Positions 18,576-25,420 of a stretch of DNA of 46,221 nucleotides are shown here, piece after piece. A model generated the notes under the pieces. It was not told the DNA's origin. It was given only the letters and a program-made list of their open reading frames with translations, and did no database searches. The position numbers and the translations under genes are program-made. Position 1 is the first letter of the stretch; every line of letters begins with the position of its first letter. This DNA is from Fibrobacter sp. (lineage in GTDB: Bacteria; Fibrobacterota; Fibrobacteria; Fibrobacterales; Fibrobacteraceae), in contig JAKSIB010000027.1 of assembly GCA_024399065.1 (NCBI GenBank), positions 1 to 46,221 of the forward strand, given 5' to 3'.

Positions 18576-19505
18576 ATGAACAAAATTCAGTTTAGGGCCA
18601 TGGCCCTAGATTTGAAGGCCAATCCGCAGAAACTTGCGGAATACCGTAAGCAGTACAAGTATGTTTATCCGTTTAGTGACGGAATTTTCAAGATTCTTAT
18701 GGCCAACGAGGCGAAACCTGAACGTACCATCAAGTTTTTGAATGCAATGCTTGATCTTTCCGGTCCAAACGCAATCAGGTCTTTTACCCTGGGAGTCCAG
18801 GAGCAGCCCGGAATTCTTGACCAGAAAACCGCAATTTTTGATATCTATGGCACCACGGAGGGTGGGGCCCCCGTTCTCATTGAAGTTCAGCAGAATTTCA
18901 ATACTTTGTTTGTCGATCGTCTGGTTTATTACACTGCCCGCGTTATCAGTAATCAGGTGAAAAAGTCCCAGAGTTACGATTTGCCGCATATTTACGTGCT
19001 TTCGCTGCTGTGCGAAAACCAGTTCCCTCGGGAAAAGGATGCCTATCTGCACCATTGCCTGATCTTGCGGAACCGCATGTATCCTTTCAAGAAGATTGAC
19101 GTGCTGCTTGTGGAAATGAATAAGTTCTTTGCCATCGATGACCGAACCCCGCCCGAAAAGCGCGAGACTAACGACAGGGCGGAAATGCTGCGCATGTTCC
19201 GCGACGTTTTGGAGGATAAGACCATTGACGAAGAAAAAGCAGCAAGGCTCCTTGACAGCGACTTCGTAAAAGATGTAAATTTTGAAGGGTTTACCGATGA
19301 ACTTTTACTCTTGGAGGTTGATGGAATGACTGATTTGCTTTACGAAAAGCAGGGCTCCTACCTGCAGGGCAAGGAGGAAGGTAAGCTTGAGGATGCCGAG
19401 GCGCTCCTCCGTGACGGAGACCCTGTCGATCGTGTTGCTCGAGTCCTTAAGCTCCCTCTCGAAACGGTGCAGGCCATCGCCGACAGGATTGCGAAACCGG
19501 CTTGA
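18576..19505 (+). CDS. Rpn family PD-(D/E)XK nuclease, PDDEXK_2 (PF12784) type
   Basis: The ATG at 18576 has an excellent site (ATAGGAGGTG). The 309 residues fit the PDDEXK_2 transposase-like family: YPFSDGIFKILMANEAKPER, TIKFLNAMLD, catalytic Asp in AIFDIYG, E-x-Q in VLIEVQQNFN, then DRLVYYTARVISNQVKKSQSY and HIYVLSLL. It belongs to a different subfamily from the neighbour at 16848. Yet its last 40 residues (KLEDAEALLRDGDPVDRVAR and onward) are almost identical to that protein, and the DNA downstream is an exact copy. The C-terminal module may be a shared targeting or oligomerisation piece; such short helical tails are common in this family. Confidence 0.87.
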   Translation: MNKIQFRAMALDLKANPQKLAEYRKQYKYVYPFSDGIFKILMANEAKPERTIKFLNAMLDLSGPNAIRSFTLGVQEQPGILDQKTAIFDIYGTTEGGAPVLIEVQQNFNTLFVDRLVYYTARVISNQVKKSQSYDLPHIYVLSLLCENQFPREKDAYLHHCLILRNRMYPFKKIDVLLVEMNKFFAIDDRTPPEKRETNDRAEMLRMFRDVLEDKTIDEEKAARLLDSDFVKDVNFEGFTDELLLLEVDGMTDLLYEKQGSYLQGKEEGKLEDAEALLRDGDPVDRVARVLKLPLETVQAIADRIAKPA

Positions 19506-19525
19506 AACCGTCGCTAGCATTTGTT

Positions 19526-19560
19526 GAAATCCCCGGGGCGTATACCCTGGGGTTTCTTTA
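19526..19560 (+). terminator. terminator between Rpn gene 2 and its companion
   Basis: Exact copy of the hairpin at 17789-17823. Confidence 0.7.
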
Positions 19561-19633
19561 TTGTCGCCTGCTGAGCGACAAAAAATGCACCTCGGGAAGT
19601 TACATTAGTGGAAATTTTAGAAACGAGGTGATT

Positions 19634-20155
19634 ATGACAGCCCAGGTCCACGAAAAACTGATTCTCAACGGCAAAAGAACATCCATGGCGTTCTGCCCGC
19701 CGATTCCCGATTCACCCGAAATCCTTACAAGGCTCACCGATGAGGAGGTTCGCGAGAAAATGGCCGCCGGTAAAATCGACGGCATCATCTATTCCACGGC
19801 ATGCTGGAGAGGCTATATCGGCACCTGGGAAATCAAGGACGACAAGTTCTACCTAAAGAAAATTGATGGGGCGGTTCGCCTTGCCAAAAAGGAACCTATT
19901 CAGGCCACCTGGTTTACGGGGGTGCTCAGGATTCCCCAGGGCAAGGAACTGCACTATGTGCACATGGGCTTCGGCTCCATCTACGAAAGGGATCTGCTGA
20001 TTAAAATCCAGGAAGGCGTGGTGGTGGATCAGAAAGTCATCGACAACACCGATAAGGCCAAAAAGGCTGAAAACCAGAGCATCGAGGAACAGTTCCTTGA
20101 AAGCTTCAGGAACATGCCCGGCAACGAAAACCACTTTGACGGTGATGATATGTAA
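19634..20155 (+). CDS. Rpn-cassette companion protein, copy 2
   Basis: It encodes the same 173-residue protein as 17897-18418 with no amino acid change, using the same ACGAGGTG ribosome binding site. Perfect identity means either very recent duplication or continuing gene conversion. No family was recognised; no signal peptide, membrane segment or clear catalytic motif is visible. A terminator of the same design as in copy 1 follows directly. Confidence 0.7.
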   Translation: MTAQVHEKLILNGKRTSMAFCPPIPDSPEILTRLTDEEVREKMAAGKIDGIIYSTACWRGYIGTWEIKDDKFYLKKIDGAVRLAKKEPIQATWFTGVLRIPQGKELHYVHMGFGSIYERDLLIKIQEGVVVDQKVIDNTDKAKKAENQSIEEQFLESFRNMPGNENHFDGDDM

Positions 20156-20173
20156 CGAATTTTGTGTTGTGTC

Positions 20174-20208
20174 GGGGAACCCCGGGGCGAGAGCTTCGGG
20201 GTTTCTTT
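20174..20208 (+). terminator. terminator of companion gene copy 2
   Basis: GAACCCCG, loop, CGGGGTTTC, then TTTTG. It differs from copy 1 by one extra G before and one extra T after the stem. Confidence 0.75.
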
Positions 20209-20509
20209 TGTGTCGTTTATTGTAAAAATTAGATGGTTTCTGACACGGCACTTTGTGCAGAAAGAATTTTTACTCTAGAGCAATAAAGAAAAAGGCTGCC
20301 GCAGCCGGCATTCCGTACCAAACATATGTAAATGTTTTGCTGGAATATCGATGAAAATGGTTGCGAGTTCTTGTAGGCCCGCGAACTGCAAGGTGCGCTG
20401 GAATATAAGGATAGGGGAATTGGCCGACTACCAAAACCCATTATTCCATTTATTATGTCGAAGCCGTCAAATTTGTTGGATTTGGTTTTTTCCGTTTTAA
20501 GGGGAAGCA
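20209..20509. other. non-coding gap after the Rpn cassette
   Basis: No gene is visible in these 301 bases. A minus-strand hairpin GGCTGCGGCAGCC followed by TTTTTC lies at 20289-20306 and could terminate transcripts coming from the minus-strand genes to the right. Confidence 0.5.
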
Positions 20510-20623
20510 ATGGGAAATCAATTGTTTATCGAATCTCGCTTATCAGAAGCAAAGAACCTTTGCTGCAAGATATGTGATAGCTTTGATGTTTTGAACAGTC
20601 TTGATGAAGATGGTGTAAAATGA
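20510..20623 (+). CDS. small 37-residue ORF, possibly the front of a broken gene pair
   Basis: ATG 20510 follows AAGGGGAAGC, a good ribosome binding site. The product (MGNQLFIESRLSEAKNLCCK and onward to LNSLDEDGVK) has a CCKIC cluster. Its TGA overlaps the ATG at 20620 (ATGA), where a second frame begins MIDEEDNAKILSGK and then runs antisense through the end of the next minus-strand gene. The ATGA coupling is typical of real operons, so the second gene may once have been longer and been cut off at about 20645. Function unknown. Confidence 0.4.
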   Translation: MGNQLFIESRLSEAKNLCCKICDSFDVLNSLDEDGVK

Positions 20624-20649
20624 TTGATGAAGAAGATAATGCTAAAATT

Positions 20650-20979
20650 CTATCCGGCAAGCTGGTCGATCAGGTACTTGACCTGCTTGACCATGGCCTC
20701 GGCGGTTTTCTTGTAGTCTTTGTTCACCTTGGCCAGGTAGGCGTCGGTTTTGATCTTGAAGTTCTCGTTATGCTCGCCCTGGAGCACGGTGGGGTAGGCC
20801 CCGATCTTCAGGGATTCCGCAAACAGCTCCTTCAGCACCCTCAGCTTCTTCTTGGGCGGATAGGCCATCTGCATGTAGTAGGCCACGCTTATTTTCGCAA
20901 GGTGCTGCATCACGTAGCTCAGGTCGAGTTCGTTGGGAGCGACCACGTAGTTCCTTAGTGAAGATATAAGTGCCTGCAT
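20650..20979 (-). CDS. hypothetical helical protein, possibly a C-terminal fragment
   Basis: The frame is open back to a TTG at 21063, but the region before ATG 20979 reads like non-coding sequence, and neither start has a clear ribosome binding site. From 20979 the product has 109 residues, mostly helical: PNELDLSYVMQHLAKISVAY, then PPKKKLRVLKELF, then AEAMVKQVKYLIDQLAG. No family was recognised. Its helix pattern and missing start suggest the tail of a larger protein, or a small four-helix-bundle-like protein. It sits between two sequence joins in an AT-rich patchwork. Confidence 0.4.
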   Translation of the reverse strand: MQALISSLRNYVVAPNELDLSYVMQHLAKISVAYYMQMAYPPKKKLRVLKELFAESLKIGAYPTVLQGEHNENFKIKTDAYLAKVNKDYKKTAEAMVKQVKYLIDQLAG

Positions 20980-21074
20980 AATGGGTGCAAAGATAGCTAA
21001 TGCGGGATCACCCGAGCCTTTTTTATTTTTGAGATTTCTCTTACCGGCTTTCCTGAATAGCAATTTCTCTTTTC

Positions 21075-22181
21075 CTATGTATTTTCTTTCCTAAAAAGAA
21101 GCATTCTATTTAGGTATTTTTCCAAAACTTCCATATAGTTTTCGTTAGATGAAATTTCTCTTAGTGTTACTTTTCCATTTTCATCTTTGTTAATCTCGTT
21201 GACGTCAACATTCCATATTGGATGTGCTAGAATTTCCTTTGCTATGGTAACATCGTATCTTTGAGTATAGAAACGAATTTTCGCATTTAGTTTTTCATCA
21301 AAGATTATTTCTAAATGTGGCAACCTAGGAGAGTTTGGATTTTGTTTTCCATGTTCTATGGGGTTTAAATAAAAATCGCATGATTTCTCGCTATAGCTCT
21401 GGCCAAATCCCATTCTTCTTTTTTTTATTGTATTATGGATGTCTTGCACAATTTTATGTGCCGGATGACGCCTTGCCAAGGTTTCTAGTTTTGGATAAAC
21501 ACTTTTCAGTTCCTTCCATCTACAACATTCTTTATATGAATCCCATCCATTATTTCTAAAAGCTGAAGGATGCGTTATAGGATAAAAGACTGTATTTGGA
21601 TATTTTTGGTATTTAAAACATCCTAAATCCAGCAAGATATTATTCTCTATAATTCCATCAGGTTTTGGAAGATGATTTCTTAACCGTTTTCCCCATACGA
21701 TAACAATATCTGGATTAATTTGGGGCAAAATGATTTCAAAAAGATCGTTCTTCTCCTCGGTACAATTCTTGTCTTGTGGTAATTTGAATTCGTCAAATCT
21801 TTTTCCAACAAATTTCGTGAAATAATTGTAAAAACACAAATTATCCCAAATATAGTCGGCCTTTTTAGGGATTTCGCCAGAAATCATAGATGCAACTTTT
21901 CTGTAGCAATTGCAGAATCTTGCAACGCCAATATCTTTTGCTCGTTCTGAAAAAGAAGCTACTTTTTTTTCGTTATGACATTGATATGAATTTAAAAAGA
22001 CATCAATTGTGTTACTACAATCTATTGCTGCATTTTTTCCATAGTGAGATTCTCCTAAAGAAAGAACTTTTATTGGTACTTGGTTATAATTATCTCCAAT
22101 ATAGGGGAGAATATGTGGCTGGTTGTCACCAAAAAGATTTATTGCTCGATTGATAAATTTATTCCAATATTCAAGTTCCAT
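21075..22181 (-). CDS. probable uracil-DNA-glycosylase-fold protein
   Basis: The 368 residues are AT-rich in codon use and unlike the flanking genes. The N-terminal half reads like the UDG superfamily: VLSLGESHYGKNAA in the position of motif I, WDNLCFYNYF, then a strand INPDIVIVWGKRLRNHLP and the motif II-like ITHPSAFRNNGW. The second half (from about residue 240) is unrelated and ends in a charged tail. UDG-fold proteins of this divergent type include uncharacterised members in accessory regions, where a base-excision or nucleotide-sensing role is possible. The catalytic Asp/His arrangement cannot be confirmed by eye. It is next to a DUF262 fragment and a WYL regulator, so a defence context is plausible. 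Confidence 0.5.
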   Translation of the reverse strand: MELEYWNKFINRAINLFGDNQPHILPYIGDNYNQVPIKVLSLGESHYGKNAAIDCSNTIDVFLNSYQCHNEKKVASFSERAKDIGVARFCNCYRKVASMISGEIPKKADYIWDNLCFYNYFTKFVGKRFDEFKLPQDKNCTEEKNDLFEIILPQINPDIVIVWGKRLRNHLPKPDGIIENNILLDLGCFKYQKYPNTVFYPITHPSAFRNNGWDSYKECCRWKELKSVYPKLETLARRHPAHKIVQDIHNTIKKRRMGFGQSYSEKSCDFYLNPIEHGKQNPNSPRLPHLEIIFDEKLNAKIRFYTQRYDVTIAKEILAHPIWNVDVNEINKDENGKVTLREISSNENYMEVLEKYLNRMLLFRKENT

Positions 22182-22339
22182 CTTTAAACCTCAACAAACG
22201 ATTCCTACAAAAAAAACTCTAGTTTGTAATTTAACATTATTTTATTGAAAAATCAGTTTTGCATGAAACCGTTTTTTTTCTACACGACTGAATTTGTCGC
22301 ATAGCCGTTTTACTTTTGGTATCAAAGAAATCAAGGTAA

Positions 22340-22957
22340 ATGAGGCTTGCGATGATAAAATCCCTCTTTAGCAAACATATAGAGGAATGGCGGTTGATGG
22401 AGTATTCCCTCAACGATGATACCCTCTGGTATTTCCTTTCTAATGAATCGGTGGAACCGGAGAGTAGAATGTCCTTGATTATGGATATTGTATCCCGGAA
22501 ACCGTTGTGCTGCACCGACGACGAATTCTCTTTCAAATACTTTCAAAAGGAAATAGGGGAGGGATGCCATCCGGATTATCTGTGGAGAAAAATTCAGCAT
22601 GTGTACCGAACCTTATGGAATTGGAGCCTGAATCCTGAGATATACCACAAGGTGGGCTACATGATTTGTGCCAACTATCCTCAGAGTGTTCTGCCTACGT
22701 TAACGCTGCTGTATCATGGCACGCGTGGCTTAGAACATGAGGCTTTGAACGAATTCTTGGATAAATTGATTGCCGAAAGTCAGAGTTCAAATTTTTCCGA
22801 ATTCCTGGAACGGTATCGTCACCAGATAAATATTTCATTTTACCGCGCGCAAACCATGGGCATGGGGACTTTCCCTTTTGACAGGTACAAGACTATCTGG
22901 AGGGATGGCGGTATTTCTCCACCAGTTCTTGACCAAGTGAAAGAAGTTTCTCCTTGA
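22340..22957 (+). pseudogene. fragment of a DUF262/DUF1524 (GmrSD-type) protein
   Basis: The frame opens at ATG 22340 and reads EEWRLMEYSLNDDTLWYFLS, SRMSLIMDIVSRKP, FKYFQKE and LWRKIQHVYRTLWNWSLNPE followed by IYHKVGYMI. This succession (W-x-x-IE-x-x-L-x-DD-x-x-W-x-FL, R-x-x-L-x-x-D, LW-x-KI, L-x-x-W, LYH-x-IG-x-L) is the central part of DUF262 proteins, the GmrS/GmrD-like type IV modification-dependent restriction enzymes. The ParB-like nuclease domain expected before it and the HNH DUF1524 domain after it are both missing. The end of the frame runs antisense into the WYL gene (65-bp overlap), so the real coding part probably stops near 22890. Confidence 0.6.
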
Positions 22958-23912
22958 GGTAGGCTGGTTCGACAACAGTGATGTAGTTCGGTGTGTGGAA
23001 CAACAGCCACTGTACCAGTTGGGGAGTCACCTTCACGTTCATTGTAATCTGAAGGTGGCTCTTTTTTTCCTTAATCTTCAAGGATGGATGGAAGGGGCGC
23101 TCCTCGATGTAGGGGCGGTACTCCTTAGGGATGGTCAGGACCACTTTTTCCGCTCCCTGGCCATTGTCTAGCAAAGACAGGTCCCGAACTCTTGTGCGAA
23201 CTGCGTTCAGGGAGACGCTATTTTCCACAAAAGTCTTTGGGCTGATTTCTACGGACTTGATTCGGTTCAGTTTTATGACGTAGACAGCCTCGGGATTCCC
23301 ATGGCGTGCGCAGGCAACGTAGATTTCGTTCTGGAACAGAACTATCATCAAAGGGATCCTGTCGGATTCCTTTTCTTCGTCCCAGGTCGGGTTGTAGAGT
23401 GTGTGTATTTCGTGCCGGGTACGGATTGCCTTCAGAATGATATTCAGTTTCTGGTTGGCCGTTTCGTCAAGGTCGGGCTGCGTACCCATGAAAAGGACCT
23501 TGGAATTGATAGCGTCATAGACTTCCTTCAGCTTGTCCTTTTGCTCCATGGTTATACTTTGAAGGATTCTTTCGATAAGATCCTCGATGAGGGCGGCAGT
23601 ACCGGGGTATATGTAGGTGATGCGCTTCAGGAAAACCAGCTGCTGCATGGTATCTTCGAAGTTGGGTAGTTCAAGGTTGTGCATGGCCTTGATGCCGGAC
23701 TTGTAGACCTTATGGGGACCGTTTCCCTGGCATTCCACAAGATGCCCGGGTAAACTCAGGAGGCTGTTGATGTCTCGCTGGATGTTCCTTCGGTCCGCCT
23801 CGGGGTAGGAAAGCGCCTGCATAATTTGCGTCAGTGAAAAGCTCTGCTTTGGTTTGTTCAGCAGGTGGACAAGAATCTGGATTTGCCTTTCGCTCTTCGT
23901 GTATTCAGCCAT
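22893..23912 (-). CDS. WYL-domain transcriptional regulator
   Basis: The 339 residues begin with a winged-helix region (SERQIQILVHLLNKPKQSFS, then PEADRRNIQRDINSLLS), followed by a middle helical part and the WYL domain (IHTLYNPTWDEEKESDRIPL, then MIVLFQNEIYVACARH, VIKLNRIKSVEI) and a WCX-type C-terminus. WYL regulators bind nucleic acid or nucleotide ligands and often control defence or DNA-damage genes. Its start faces the divergent FtsZ-like gene (116-bp gap), which makes that gene the most likely regulatory target apart from itself. Confidence 0.88.
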   Translation of the reverse strand: MAEYTKSERQIQILVHLLNKPKQSFSLTQIMQALSYPEADRRNIQRDINSLLSLPGHLVECQGNGPHKVYKSGIKAMHNLELPNFEDTMQQLVFLKRITYIYPGTAALIEDLIERILQSITMEQKDKLKEVYDAINSKVLFMGTQPDLDETANQKLNIILKAIRTRHEIHTLYNPTWDEEKESDRIPLMIVLFQNEIYVACARHGNPEAVYVIKLNRIKSVEISPKTFVENSVSLNAVRTRVRDLSLLDNGQGAEKVVLTIPKEYRPYIEERPFHPSLKIKEKKSHLQITMNVKVTPQLVQWLLFHTPNYITVVEPAYLKEKLLSLGQELVEKYRHPSR

Positions 23913-24027
23913 GCGGGTATCTCTCGGTTGGTTTGCCTTGAATTCTATGCGACAATGGTTGTCGTATCGTTAATCTACGTTTTAATTGTTAAAATGGCAC
24001 GTTGGGCCGCAACAAAAGGAAAATATT

Positions 24028-24759
24028 ATGGGAACTTATGTAAGAGTTGTGGGTTTTGAAGATGATGGGGCCAAGATTGTGGAAAGAGCCCAGAGTGCGT
24101 TGGACGAGGCTGCTTTTCCCCAGCTGGATTTCATGGTTTTTGGCTGCAGCGAATATCGTGGGCATATTGCGGAGTGCTTCAAGTTGGATGATTTCTCGAC
24201 GAGGGTGGACCACAAGTTGCTTTTGCTCGTCACTAGAGTGGAAGGCCCAGCAGTCGGCTCCATTATCCCTGTGTTCTACAAGTGCGCAAAGAATTCCGGT
24301 TGGGACATGGGGGTGATTATGCTTCGTTCCGAAAATCGCCCGGACAACGGTTTGCCCAAATGGACCGACTTGCCTAAAGGCCATTGCGACTTCTTTACGG
24401 TGTTGTCAATGGACGCAAGTGCTTCGCGCAAGTATTATGTCATTGCCAGCTTGGTTTACCTGCTGAAGGATCCAGGTGTATCCCGTACGTCCTACGAAGA
24501 TTTCATGGAAATCTTTGGTGATGGGGAAGAGCTGAAGTTTGAACGCATGTTTGCGGCTAACTGGATTGACATGGCCAAGGATGAAATAGAGGCCTGTGTC
24601 TTGCAGGTGGAACATGACTCCGAATTCACCATGGACCGAATGCAACGGCTTATAAATGCTATTCCGGAGGGGATCAATTCCATTGTCGCCAACTTCAATG
24701 ACATGGAGGAAGACGGCTGCCCCGCCATTGTTCACCTGTGGTATAAGGTGAATTTATGA
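24028..24759 (+). CDS. divergent FtsZ/tubulin-fold protein with degenerate GTP-binding loops
   Basis: ATG 24028 follows AAAGGA at good spacing. The 243 residues line up with FtsZ along their length: VRVVGFEDDGAKIVERA for the first strand and loop, FMVFGCSE for strand 2, HKLLLLVTRVEGPAVGSIIP plus VFYKCAKNSGWDMGVIML for the T4 region, VYLLKDPGVSRTSYEDFMEI for the T7 helix/loop, and a C-terminal part matching the FtsZ activation domain (MDRMQRLINAI, NSIVANFNDMEEDGCPAIVH). The GGGTGTG signature is replaced by VEGPAVGS, the first Gly-rich loop is EDDGA, and NxDxxD is RTSYED. It is therefore unlikely to hydrolyse GTP. The length lacks the FtsZ tail. The divergent WYL gene may regulate it. Confidence 0.65.
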   Translation: MGTYVRVVGFEDDGAKIVERAQSALDEAAFPQLDFMVFGCSEYRGHIAECFKLDDFSTRVDHKLLLLVTRVEGPAVGSIIPVFYKCAKNSGWDMGVIMLRSENRPDNGLPKWTDLPKGHCDFFTVLSMDASASRKYYVIASLVYLLKDPGVSRTSYEDFMEIFGDGEELKFERMFAANWIDMAKDEIEACVLQVEHDSEFTMDRMQRLINAIPEGINSIVANFNDMEEDGCPAIVHLWYKVNL

Positions 24760-24835
24760 TGAATATTTAAACACAAGCCATATTTTTTTGGGGAATTTGT
24801 ATATATTTAGTCTGTAAATAATAGGGAGATTGAAT

Positions 24836-25303
24836 ATGTTAATAGAAATTATGTCGGCAGAAGTTTATAACATGCATGCTTGTTTTGTTCCAGTAACTTT
24901 GAATTTAGATCATATAATATTTTTTTACCTTAGGAAAGCGAGATCTTCGGGCGGATTAAATCCAGATGCTTTTCCTGCGATTATATATCAAGATATTCAA
25001 GGCTCTGAATATAAGGAATTGTTTGAAAATGATGAACTAGCGTTCAATCGATATAGAGAAATACAGGACGCGTATGAATGCGCGAATCCAATTCTACTTA
25101 TGGATGAATCCCATAAGAAGGAATCTTTCCGAACTTATTTAGAACTTTTTGGTGGTACGATATTTGATCAGCTCGGTGCTGTGATTGATGTTTACAATCA
25201 ACGTCTTCTGAGTCAAGGAGACGAAGATTCAACTCCTGTAAATGTGCAACTAGAAAACTTTTTGGAAATCAGGCGAAAAGCAAAAGAAACCAAAGCGCTT
25301 TAG
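24836..25303 (+). CDS. hypothetical cytoplasmic protein
   Basis: ATG 24836 follows AGGGAG (24823-24828) at 7 bases. The 155 residues have no signal peptide. The N-terminal half contains strands (CFVPVTLNLDHIIFFYL) and the second half is helical and charged (YLELFGGTIFDQLGAVIDVY), ending in a basic helix. AT-rich codon use sets it apart from the downstream barrel and cytochrome genes. A strong terminator follows. The layout of short exported-toxin neighbours resembles an immunity-type protein, but nothing specific supports this. Family not recognised. Confidence 0.6.
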   Translation: MLIEIMSAEVYNMHACFVPVTLNLDHIIFFYLRKARSSGGLNPDAFPAIIYQDIQGSEYKELFENDELAFNRYREIQDAYECANPILLMDESHKKESFRTYLELFGGTIFDQLGAVIDVYNQRLLSQGDEDSTPVNVQLENFLEIRRKAKETKAL

Positions 25304-25309
25304 AATGAA

Positions 25310-25336
25310 GACCCCTTACAATAGGGGCCTTTTTTG
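25310..25336 (+). terminator. intrinsic terminator
   Basis: ACCCCT, loop TACAAT, AGGGGCC, then TTTTTT, 7 bp after the stop of the 24836 gene. Confidence 0.85.
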
Positions 25337-25420
25337 TATGACAATGCTCACGGTGTTGTCATTTTTTTTACCCTTATGAAATTTTGGTTATATTTTTATT
25401 TGTAATAATTTGTTTGGAAA

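Larger units (their letters stand above)
19405..20176 (+). repeat. direct duplication of the Rpn 3' cassette, copy 2
   Basis: Identical partner of 17668-18439. It ends at a run of G where this copy has one extra G. Confidence 0.95.
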
